Made by a program: the position numbers and the translations under genes | In this document: positions 55,336 through 64,000 of the stretch, in pieces | Layout of the letters: each line of letters starts with the position of its first letter | How positions within the stretch are numbered: position 1 is the stretch's first letter | The notes under the pieces: generated by a model | What the model saw: only the letters and a program-made list of their open reading frames with translations | The model's database searches: none | Told to the model about the DNA's origin: nothing | Origin: Raphanus sativus | Lineage: Eukaryota; Streptophyta; Magnoliopsida; Brassicales; Brassicaceae | Length of the DNA stretch: 64,000 nt | Reading direction: 5' to 3' | NCBI RefSeq assembly: GCF_000801105.2 | Contig: NC_079515.1 | Location: 13,764,001-13,828,000, forward strand

Positions 55336-57215
55336 CTCTTCCTTATCCTTGCGTGTAGCCTTAGCTGGAACAGGGTAGGCACTTTCGGTACATACTGACG
55401 AGCAGGAGAAGGTGCTGCAGTCGGTGGAACAACCCCAGCGGGTCGCTCTGCTTCAGTCGGAACAGTCTCAGTAGGTTGTTCTGCATCTTCCTCATCTGTG
55501 GGTACAGCTTTAGATGGCTGATCCGACTCCTTCTGCTTCCCTTTCTCAGCCGATGTGAATCTCCTGGGGTCTAGATCAGGCAGTTGCTTTCCACTCCTCA
55601 AACCTACTGCATTGCACTCCTTGGGGTTCTTGTCTGTTTTTCCAGGGAGAGTTCCTTGCTGTCTCTTCACATTCTCAGCAGTCTGAGCAATCTGAATATC
55701 CATCTGTCTCATATGGCTTGAGACATTGTCATACTTCACACTCAGGTCATTGAACATATGATTCATCCTGGTGTTGATGTCGTTTGTGACCTGGTTCAGT
55801 GCTTTCCCTTGGATCTGCTGTCCTTGGAGCAGTTGGCTCATCATATTGGCGAGGCTCTTCATGTCATCATGCGGAGCAGTCTGAGTCGGTTGTGCAGCTT
55901 GCTGATTAACCGGCTGTTTCTGGCTGTGGAATTGGGCATTCTGAGCTGGGTTAAGGACAAAGGTTCTTCCCTGATTGCCATAAGGCCTTTGGTATCCACT
56001 GTTCTGACCCTGGTTTCCTTGAGCTTTATCGTCTGGTTTAGGGGCATTGAACAGGTGGGGATTGTTCCTCACGTTAGGGTTCGGGTGATAGTTCTTGAAC
56101 TGCCATCCTTGCCCATTCACATAACTCACTTCATGCTGATCCTCAGCCGACTGATCTGCCTCTGATGTGCCTTCCGCGGTAGCTTTATCCTGTGGGGATT
56201 CTTCCATGATGAAGACCTGGTTCTGGTTACTCTTAATCAGCTGATCGACCTTGGCAGAGAGCTCATCAATCTTGCTGTTATCGATGCTCTTCACCTTCTG
56301 AGTGCGATCAGTCTCGCGGTTATTGTCAGCTGAGCTTGAGGCCATGTTCTCAATCAACTCGAATGCACCTTGAGTGGACTGAGTCATGAAATCTCCCTTA
56401 CTGGCTGAGTTCAAAGCGTTCCTGTACTCCCAGCCTACTCCATCGTAGAACACTCCCAGCAGATAGTCTTCCTCAAAACCGTGATGTGGGCACTCTCTGC
56501 GGTAGACATTGAATCGCTCCCAAGCATCGCAGAACGGCTCGTCCACCAATTGTTTGAAGGTCACGATCTTCTGTCTCAGAGCTGCCGTCTTCGATTTCGT
56601 GTAGAAGTGGCTTAAGAAGGCCTCTCGGACTTGTTCCCAAGTGGTGAGTGATCCTGTGGGTAGTGAATCAAGCCAGCGAGCAGCTTTCCCATCAAGAGAG
56701 AAAGGGAACAGAGTACACTTGATGTAATCGGGTGGTACTCCATTCGCTTTAGTGAAACCACACATCTTCTCAAAGTGCTCGATGTGGTCCATCGGTATCT
56801 CAGCAGGAAGTCCATTGAAGATCTTCCTTTGCACTAGACTTATCAAGGCTGGCTTGATCTCGAAGTCTTGCCTAGTGCACGGTGGAGGGGTTATGGCAGA
56901 TCGCGTAGCAGGCAGATTACGCAGTAAGTTTCTCTGGCCGATCTGGACCACTTCCTCCTGTTGGTTCTGCTGGTTCGCAGCATTCAGAGCAGCTTGCTCG
57001 GCAGCAGCTTGCTGCGCTTGGATCGTCTGCTGCATCTGCTGCATCTGCTGTTGCATGAGTGCAAGTGCAGCAGTGAGATCATCTGGATGATCACCCATGT
57101 TGGTGTTCGTTGATCTCGGCTGTTGACGGTTCTGTCGTTCCAATCTCGCTAGTTCCTCGTTAGTAAGCTGATGCAATGGTCCTTGTGCGTTGCTCCGAGT
57201 ATGTCTACTGGTCAT
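55332..57215 (-). CDS. Athila-type gag, right copy
   Basis: 627 codons from the ATG at 57215. A Gln-rich helix lies at about residues 50-90, and the gag core at about residues 115-290 (WLDSLPTGSLTTWEQVREAFLSHF-type helices). A disordered, Gln/Asn-rich middle follows, then a helix and a Lys/Glu-rich linker. No CCHC zinc knuckle is seen. The last 15 or so residues are out of the ancestral frame because of the deletion near 55376. The capsid protein would assemble cytoplasmic particles. Confidence 0.87.
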   Translation of the reverse strand: MTSRHTRSNAQGPLHQLTNEELARLERQNRQQPRSTNTNMGDHPDDLTAALALMQQQMQQMQQTIQAQQAAAEQAALNAANQQNQQEEVVQIGQRNLLRNLPATRSAITPPPCTRQDFEIKPALISLVQRKIFNGLPAEIPMDHIEHFEKMCGFTKANGVPPDYIKCTLFPFSLDGKAARWLDSLPTGSLTTWEQVREAFLSHFYTKSKTAALRQKIVTFKQLVDEPFCDAWERFNVYRRECPHHGFEEDYLLGVFYDGVGWEYRNALNSASKGDFMTQSTQGAFELIENMASSSADNNRETDRTQKVKSIDNSKIDELSAKVDQLIKSNQNQVFIMEESPQDKATAEGTSEADQSAEDQHEVSYVNGQGWQFKNYHPNPNVRNNPHLFNAPKPDDKAQGNQGQNSGYQRPYGNQGRTFVLNPAQNAQFHSQKQPVNQQAAQPTQTAPHDDMKSLANMMSQLLQGQQIQGKALNQVTNDINTRMNHMFNDLSVKYDNVSSHMRQMDIQIAQTAENVKRQQGTLPGKTDKNPKECNAVGLRSGKQLPDLDPRRFTSAEKGKQKESDQPSKAVPTDEEDAEQPTETVPTEAERPAGVVPPTAAPSPARQYVPKVPTLFQLRLHARIRKR

Positions 57216-57308
57216 GCACCTGGATCATCAGCTGAAACAAAGAAAATAACACGAGTTAGATATCTTAGACTAGATATGAAACCGAAAATTAGAGGTAAAA
57301 AAATCTGG

Positions 57309-57326
57309 TCCCCGGCAACGGCGCCA
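57309..57326 (-). other. Primer binding site, Athila-type
   Basis: TGGCGCCGTTGCCGGGGA on the minus strand, 5 nt from the LTR end; complement of a tRNA-Asp 3' end, typical of Athila elements. Confidence 0.88.
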
Positions 57327-57331
57327 AAACT

Positions 57332-58474
57332 TGATACACTAAAAATGAATCCTTGCTACTGCCAAGTTAACAGTTGCAATTGTAGTACTTGAGATTCAAA
57401 TCCAGAGGACCAGTCTACACTCTAGTTCTATAAGTTCCAGAATCAAGCTAAGAAGAAGATATGATTTGGTTGAAGTAGGCGATAGTAAACAAGCAAAATA
57501 AACACGAGATTGATTCAATTAAACAAGAGCTAGCCTAGGGTATTTCATTGGGTGTTGAATTGGAGCCAAACAATTATTCAAGCGCGATGAAGTGCTTTCT
57601 AGAACTCGGATCACTCAGCTGGAACACTCCACTGTCGTGGTAGTGATCGCTTTGCAGATCGATCTCACCACCTAACTGTCGTTGGGATGAGGATCGATTG
57701 CAAGCTTTAGAGAACAGGTCCGATCAGTTCACTTACCACCCTAATATCTACTTTCGCTGATTAGGGATACTAAGCTCATTCAATACATGTCAAGTTATCA
57801 TCCTAAGCGGTTAACTAGGTGATGAACTAGTGATCTAACATCAAGTGATCAGTTTAATGAAAGCAGTAAGAACAGTATGAATGAAGAACAGTTATGGATC
57901 GCTTATCTATGTTTAGCTCATGTCTCAACACCCTAAAAACCTTAGGCGAGCAAGGTCACTGATCATGATGCACATAAACAAAGAAATAAATCCTGAATAA
58001 AATTGCATAAGAACATAGTATGAAACAATAGGGTTCATATGATCTTCTCTATGAGAGGATGGATTCTTCTCCCTTACAAGTTGCCGCAAATACTCAGTGT
58101 TCTCTTGTAAAACTAGCGTAAGAAAAATAGAAAATAGATAGATGGCGTTTTTATATGGAGGCGCCAATCAGAAGAAAAGAGATTAGGGCAACATGGCTTT
58201 AATTCCCGAAATAGGAGTTTCCATATTCGTCTGGAACAATCTCCGGATCACTCTGTCTGCTTGTTCCGCTTGAGAGAGAACAGTCTCGGGACTGTTCTCT
58301 TGAGTGTTCTCCGCAGGAATGCTCCAAAAGGACCTCTTTTCATCAGGCACCTTCTCTTCTTTCTTCTACTAACTCCAGACCTGTAAAAGGTCAAAAAGGA
58401 CTAGACTGACACGAATTAGTGACTTGAAACAAATAAAAACATATATACAATGATGTGAAAAACACCATATATAA
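57332..58474 (-). repeat. Athila-type LTR 3 (5' LTR in coding orientation)
   Basis: TGATACACTAAAAATGAATC to CACCATATATAA, 1143 bp; the final CA is AA here. Followed by the duplication CTACG at 58475-58479. Hairpin at 58275-58300. Confidence 0.92.
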
Positions 58475-59408
58475 CTACGTCCTCCCGTTCCATTAACGTG
58501 TAACTCTTCTTCGTATATCTGTTTAATACCCCCCTTAACTTGGGTATCAAGTAAAAATGGGCTTCTAATGTTCTACGACAAGACATGGATCCTATTATTT
58601 TGAAACCTAGGAGAGGGATTTTTTGCCTGATACTGCAAATGTTGCTTTTTTCTCTCATTCACTTGACGCGCCAAGACTTCAGAAGGCGAGATAATGGTGA
58701 CCGAGTCAGATGAAGGGGTTTCAAATTTGTCTGTTTTCTCAATTCCCGTCCAAGGATGTTTGAATGACTCTGACGATACTGTAATAGGCCTTTTATAATA
58801 TGGTTCCTTTTTGGACTCTGAAGTCGCTTCAACCTTTGGAGTTAACAAGCGTTGATCTTGTTTCTTTGAAGGCTCAGCTTCCTCCAGGGGGTAAGATAAT
58901 CCTTGATGTATATCCTGCAAGAGTCTATCTAACATGTCTTCTCCTGCATTATCTATTCCTTCGGCCTCATCAAATGCCAGTTCCTCGTCTATGCAAGTTC
59001 CTGCATTATCGTCTGTGAGAACTTCCTATACTGTTTGTGGGTAAGTTAATAATTTGAGTGACTCTGACGATTCTGAAATAGGCCTTTCATAATCTGGTTC
59101 CTTTTTGGAATCTGAAGTCGCTTCAACCTTTGGAGTTAACAAGCGTTGATCATGTTTCTTTGAAGGCTCAGCTTCCTCCGGGGAGTAAGATTGATTTATA
59201 TTCTGGAAGATTCCATATGTTATGTCTTCTACTGCATTCTCTATTCCTTCGCCCTCAAATGCCAGTTCCTCGTCTATGTCTGCTCCTGGCTTCTCGTCTG
59301 GGTGAACTTCCTCGACTGGTTTGTCTTCTTGTGTCTCTCTTCTTTACCCGGGTCCTGGGGTCCACCAATTACTTGTACTGAAGGCTCTCCTATGCTGTCT
59401 TCTAATAT
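58475..59408 (-). pseudogene. Ulp1-type gene copy 1: linker exons with internal duplication
   Basis: Encodes a polar, probably disordered linker between DUF1985 and the protease domain, ending SYTLMERED at the Athila insertion point. The segments at about 58754-59050 and 59054-59320 are direct repeats with a period of about 297 bp (shared CCTTTGGAGTTAACAAGCG). Exon limits inside the repeat are uncertain. Confidence 0.65.
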
Positions 59409-59496
59409 CTATGACAGAAAACAACAATAATCAAAGGCAAACTCCAAACATCGCATATTGTTGCTTTGCCACAGATTACTGGAACGAATGACATAC

Positions 59497-60065
59497 TGCT
59501 GGTTTTGCTGGCAGCTTTGTGTTAGAAAACCGATCGTGTGCGAGTGTTTTGACTTGATGAAATTCTTCCAGCTGAGCGACTCGAGATGCTAGATTATCTA
59601 AGGTAAAAACACCCACAGATTGAAGCGTTGCGAAGAGCGGTCCATAGCAACTTTCCATTGCCCCTACTCTTCTAGACAACTGCTGAATACTGTAATTCCT
59701 GGGCGACTTTTGAAAGTCATGTCTTGGGGTCTGCCTCCGTTGTATAATGCATTCTCGTCCTTCATCATCGCTTTCTACTTGGTCTTTATTTTCTGCAATA
59801 TTAGAGGATATTTCACCTCCATCTGCTTTGTTCTCTTGCTCGCTGCTTGCCACCTTCTTTGATTTCTTCGATTTCCTTTGGCTTGCAACACGCTTGTTAC
59901 ATTTAACCGGTGTGAATGGGTAAACCGGCAAGGCTTGCCAAGTAATGGTACTCAAGGATTTGTGTTGGCGAAGGAACTCCAAAAGATTGTCAATCTCAGG
60001 ATCCTTATCTTGTTGTTCCAAACCGGATGAACTTCTTTCAAGCTTCGCGTGCACATACAAGTTAC
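59497..60065 (-). pseudogene. Ulp1-type gene copy 1: second exon
   Basis: Begins after TTGTATAG and ends before GTATGT. The start GNLYVHAKLE is followed by EIDNLLEFLRQHKSL, then a basic cluster KSKKSKK (possible nuclear signal) and a charged region, then a helix ending near NTKLPAKPA. Matches 63701-63185 of copy 2 up to the charged region. Confidence 0.75.
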
Positions 60066-60146
60066 CTATACAACAAATTACACAATGTGGTTGTCAAGAG
60101 AAACTAAAATACAAAGTTTTGATAAATCCATACGATGTTAACATAC

Positions 60147-60994
60147 CTTCGCTTTATTAAATGTATCATTCAAGGAGAGCTTTCCACCCTTGCCTTTGAA
60201 CCTCAGTAACAATATACCATGTGACTGATAGGACGACCAATTGCTTCTCCAACACAGGGTATATAAGCGTACGCCCAGACCTGAATTACTTGCACGAACC
60301 CCTTGCAGACATAACTGGAATTCTTAATCTTACCACTTTCTGTTGCGGTCTTAATCTGATGGACAAGTTCAACAAAAGACACTCTTCCCCAGGGATACTG
60401 CTCGAAAGTCTCCAAATCCATAAGCAGCTTCGCTTTAGCAGGAGGGATAGCTTCTCTTCGATCAAGGGCAAGTAAACCGCCTGTCAAGATGGCCAAATAA
60501 CACAGCCTAATCTGGTCTCCCCTGGACCAGGATCTGCAAACATCAGGAGATCGACAGAGTTCAAGTATGTCCTCAGCGCTTGGGGTTGAACGGGGGCGTC
60601 TCAGTTTGAACAGCGCCCAAAAACGATTACTTTCCTCAACATCTTCCACTACCATTGCATCAGGTATTGGATCACAGTTTAAACCTGTGATATCTTCAAA
60701 CTCAAATAGCGAGAAAAGGGCAGGTTGTTCTTCTATCAAAAACCAAAGCTCATGTCGTTTTTTGCAATAGAGTTGTCTAGACAGAATGTAATGAACCAAT
60801 ATTGAGGTCCATGCGAACTTCAGATTCACGTACTTGATAATTACCCCTAGTGGAGAGTTCTCAACATACTCCCACACGTCAGCACTAACTACATCTTTTA
60901 CTGCTTTCACGGTCTTGAAAGTAGAGCTGTAATTTATAGAATTCGAAGGATCTGGCCTCGTTTCGTCAGAAAACAAACTTCGAGGGAACTCCAT
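60147..60994 (-). pseudogene. Ulp1-type gene copy 1: first exon, DUF1985 domain
   Basis: From the ATG at 60994 (MEFPRSLF) to the donor GTATGT at 60146. It contains the DUF1985 hallmarks: LWFLIEEQPALFSLFEFEDI, TGLNC and RLCYLAILTGGLLALDRR, then a helix ending in AYAYIPCVGEAIGR. One base is missing near 60223 compared with copy 2, which shifts the frame and ends translation just before the splice site. Confidence 0.8.
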
Positions 60995-61768
60995 AGTATT
61001 CACCTGTTGGCAATATCAGACGAGGGAGAAGTACCTGTTGAAAGAAAAACAGGTAAGCAAGGCTTGCGGTTCATGGCAGGGCTTCGTAAAGCAAAAATTT
61101 TGAAAAAGGATACCCAAGGTTTTATCAGACAAATTACACAGAAACCCCACCCAAACAAATTACACAGAAACAGAGACCCACTTAGTGGCGCAAGGCTTGC
61201 GTGTCCTGGGAATGGCTTGTCTGTACTGGCAGGGCTTGGTAAAGCAGAAATTTCGAAAAAGGCGAAGGTTTTATCAAACTAACTACGCAGAAACCAAACA
61301 CAATTTTATAACCAAACAAATTACACAGGAACAGAGATCCAGCAAGATTACCTCTATGAAATAAAGTCCAAAGCAGGTGTTTCCCTGGTAGAGTGAAGAG
61401 GAAGACGCTGAAGTGAAGATGACGAAAAAGTTGAGAAGGGAGAAGAAACTGTGGAAAGAAGCAGGGCTTGCCTGTCCTGGGAATGACTTGCCTGTTCTCG
61501 CAGGGCTTGCCACTAATGGCAGGTCGGAAAAACAGGATAAGCCCAAGGGCCCATGTGAATTAGAAATAAAATAGTAATATTTACTCTCTATTGTTATTTA
61601 CGTGTGAGCGCACAATCATTTATTTTTGAATCCCTTTATTTTCTAATAAAGAATACGACAAATTGACGCCAGAGCGTTTGCAACAATTCACAAGAACTTG
61701 AAAACATGTAAAAAAAAAAGAACTTGAAAACAGAAAACCGCAAGGGTTGCCAACTTCGGTTTATGATA
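60995..61768. other. Spacer between the two Ulp1-type genes
   Basis: No gene. Contains a local direct repeat (about 61035-61135 and 61190-61290; shared GGCAGGGCTTNGTAAAGCA and TTTTATCA) and several AAATTACACAGAAAC-like motifs. Presumably the promoter side of copy 1 and the 3' flank of copy 2. Confidence 0.45.
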
Positions 61769-64000
61769 TCAACACATACTGTATGGTAGACGCATAGCTT
61801 CAAAAATCTGCCTTGTTTCATCGTACATCTCTGCAGCAAGTTTCCTCCTCATTATCTTCATATTAGAATCACGAAGATGTTTATCTGCAAATGCCACACC
61901 CATTACTAGACACTCAAGGAATTTGACAGCGTAAATTCCACAGTCTCCATGAGGGGGTTTGCTTTGCGGAACCCCATCCGTTACAAATTCGATGGAATAC
62001 ATGGATTTGTCCATAACCTGCTTTACTTCATCATCAGCGAAAGCATGCAAGACGTAAGGAAGCATGTGAGCAATAGGCATCGCCGCCTCCTTGATAGTCT
62101 CCTTAGAAATCGAATTGGTCGAACTATCATAGATTTTGATAGTCCGGTCCGGGATAGAAATGGCCATTAACACCCAGTGACAGTCACCTACAAACATAAC
62201 TGAATATAGTGTATCGACATCTCGTCCCCATTGCTTCCCGGGTGGGCTATTCTTTGGCCTCTCACCGATGTAGTACTTATAGGTTCCCTCAGGTATTTTC
62301 GACGGATCTCTTAACCACTCCTTGTACCTCATAGTCCACCACGCTGGGAAAACTGCGTCCAGTATTGCAATCCTTGGAAATATGAATACATCTGGATTTT
62401 TGGAGAACCTTTGTCTGTACATCGCTAAGGGTACTTCAAGGTCCTGTACAAGAGGATATAATAAGCTTAGGATTACGTACACATAGCGAGGATATTAATA
62501 ACCTCTTTGACTTACAAAGAATGACAACCAAGCTCTCGGCTTCAAAAATTTCTTCAAACAATCTTTGGCCCCATTACCATGCCCTCTGCCGAAGACCAAA
62601 AGCTACTTCAAGTTAAACGAAGATTTTTTTTAAAAAAAGGGCCTTGGGTAACACAAGATACTTACTTTTCTCTTATGAAAGCGTTCAATGCCTTAACCTT
62701 TGATTTATCAACCGGGCCATACACAACCAAGTAGTTACTATCTATTTTTTCAGACAATGCAGCAACCCTTGCACTCCTCCTAATGGGTTTACTTGGCTAT
62801 GATGTTGGATGAGGCTTTTTGGGGTTCATCTTCATCTCCCGTAAATGCTTCGACCTTTTCATCATCAAGTGACTTCAGCTGATTATCTCCTGTACCAACT
62901 ACAGAGATTTTGGAACGCATTAGCGCAAGAGTTTCCGCAAATTCATGTACTCTGTCGTCTTCTTCCTCCATTGGCACAGGCTGACTTTTTCTTGTGTCGC
63001 AATCTTCACCTATTTCTGGTTCTCTCACATCTGTGGCTTTAATATTTGGTTTTACCATGTTCTCTCCTTCCTTGCTTGCTTCTTTATTCTGTCATTTATG
63101 GCAGCAAAACAATAACAAATCAATTCATTAATACGGAACCAATAACATCATCACAGCCAAACGTTTGAATTGTATTTTGACATACCGAAGGTTCGAGGCT
63201 GAGGTTTGGGAATCGCGCGTTTCCTTCCAAACTGAGCACTTTTGATCCCAGATTTAGAAGCTTATCCAGCTTAACTTTATTTTGTTCCAATGCTTCTATT
63301 CTAGCTGTTAGTTTTTGAACGGTACCTACTTCTGAACGCTCCATAGAGAACAATCTCTCTGGGGTCTGCCTCCGTTGTATAATGTATTCTCGTCCTTCAT
63401 CATCGCTTTCTACTTGGTCTTTATTTTCTGCAATATCAGAGGATATTTCACCTCCATCTGCTGTGTTCTCTTGTTCGCTGCTTGCCACCTTCTTTGATTT
63501 CTTCGATTTCCTTTGGCTTGCAACACGCTTGTTACATTTAACCGGTGTGAATGGGTAAACCGGCAAGGCTTGCCAAGTAATGTTACTCAAGGATTTGTGT
63601 TGGCGAAGGAACTCCAAAAGATTGTCAATCTCAGGATCCTCATCTTGTTGTTCCCAAACCGGATGAACTTCTTTCAAGCTTCGCGTGCACATACAAGTTA
63701 CCTATACAACAAATTACACAATGTGGTTGTCAAGAGAAACTAAAATACAAACTTTTGATAAATCCATATGATGTTAACATACCTTCGCTTTATTAAATGT
63801 ATCATTCAAGGAGAGTTTTCCACCCTTGCCTTTGAACCTCAGTAACAATATACCATGTGAACTGATATGACGACCAATTGCTTCTCCAACGCAGGGTATA
63901 TAAGCGTACGCCCAGACCTGAATTACTTGCACGAACCCCTTGCAGACATAACTGGAATTCTTAATCTTACCGCTTTCTGTTGCGGTCTTAATCTGATGGA
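61769..64000 (-). CDS. DUF1985/Ulp1-type protease gene, copy 2 (5' end outside window)
   Basis: Tandem copy of the gene at 32229-60994. Pieces: end of the DUF1985 exon 64000-63783; exon 63701-63185; exon about 63058-62789; exon about 62790-62665 (VVYGPVDKSK, then GTAAGT); exon about 62580-62520 (LKKFLKPRAWL); catalytic exon 62443-61769. The protease residues are His in CHWVLMAIS, Asp in KIYDSS and Cys in HGDCGIYAVKFLECL, with a Gln eight residues before the Cys. Within the exon at 63701-63185 one extra base near 63655 relative to copy 1 shifts the frame, so this copy may also be a pseudogene unless that base is an error. In Ulp1 enzymes this fold removes SUMO-like modifiers in the nucleus; activity here is unproven. 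Confidence 0.75.

Larger units (their letters stand above)
37084..58474 (-). mobile_element. Athila-type Ty3/gypsy array: LTR-internal-LTR-internal-LTR
   Basis: Three LTRs (37084-38232, 46594-47740, 57332-58474) alternate with two internal regions in the same orientation. One target duplication, CTACG, flanks the whole array (37079-37083 and 58475-58479), and removing the array with one CTACG restores the Ulp1-type gene. The primer site matches tRNA-Asp. Order in coding direction: gag, protease-RT-RNaseH-integrase, then an extra ORF, long 3' UTR, polypurine tract. The left internal copy stops in gag at a 100-N gap. Either unequal LTR recombination after one insertion or an assembly duplication could give this. 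Confidence 0.9.
32229..60994 (-). pseudogene. DUF1985/Ulp1-type protease gene, copy 1, broken by three retrotransposons
   Basis: One minus-strand gene whose pieces lie on both sides of three insertions. From the 5' end: exon 60994-60147 (DUF1985 domain), exon 60065-59497, linker exon(s) about 59408-58475, then after the Athila array 37083-37021, 36951-36864, 36791-36528, then after a solo LTR 35088-34728, then after another solo LTR 32312-32229 with stop TAG. Removing each insertion with one copy of its 5-bp duplication restores a reading frame that matches copy 2 (61769-64000). The product type is a DUF1985 N-terminal domain plus C-terminal C48 (Ulp1-like) cysteine protease, which cleaves SUMO or related modifiers in true Ulp1 enzymes. 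Such genes are common in Arabidopsis and Brassica, often carried by Mutator-like elements. A 1-bp deletion near 60223 also ends the first exon early, so this copy is non-functional. Confidence 0.85.

Overview
The window is a repeat-dense stretch of plant nuclear DNA, most likely pericentromeric or heterochromatic and probably from a Brassicaceae genome. The basis is Ty3/gypsy elements of the Tat type (tRNA-Asn-like primer site, second RNase H domain) and the Athila type (tRNA-Asp-like primer site, extra ORF after integrase), plus DUF1985/Ulp1 protease genes of a kind known from Arabidopsis and Brassica. The species is inferred, not shown. No ordinary intact host gene, rRNA, tRNA gene or CRISPR array is visible.

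Layout. 1-2178: an orphan Athila-type ORF and fragments of a dispersed repeat. 2179-19465: Tat-like element A (minus strand, encodes gag and protease only). Its upstream LTR is split by Tat-like element B (9096-18258, minus, target duplication GCAGC), which encodes protease-RT-RNaseH-integrase but no gag. 19466-32113: a fragment resembling a Helitron-type OB-fold protein, then a foldback-like repeat array with about 115-bp inverted ends, into which Tat-like element C (20642-29509, minus, degraded pol, no gag) has inserted. 32229-60994: one DUF1985/Ulp1-type gene on the minus strand, broken by three retrotransposon insertions, each with a clean 5-bp duplication: a Tat solo LTR (32313-34727, TACAT), an Athila-type solo LTR (35089-36527, AGTGT) and an Athila-type LTR-internal-LTR-internal-LTR array (37084-58474, CTACG) containing a 100-N assembly gap. 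61769-64000: the 3' part of a second, tandem copy of the same gene.

The most interesting system is the Tat-like trio. A, B and C share LTR ends, primer site, polypurine tract, a noncoding block and an intron-containing gene on the opposite strand with its own TATA box and CT-rich leader. They differ in sense cargo: A carries gag-protease without polymerase, B and C carry protease-polymerase without gag, with the pol ATG of B only about 67 nt from its LTR. That is the arrangement expected of a two-component retrotransposon whose parts complement each other in trans, although independent deletion derivatives are an alternative.

Many breaks in the Athila copies are single-base indels, often in homopolymers, and they differ between the copies. 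Together with the N gap this means some 'pseudogene' lesions and possibly the tandem structure itself could be assembly artefacts.
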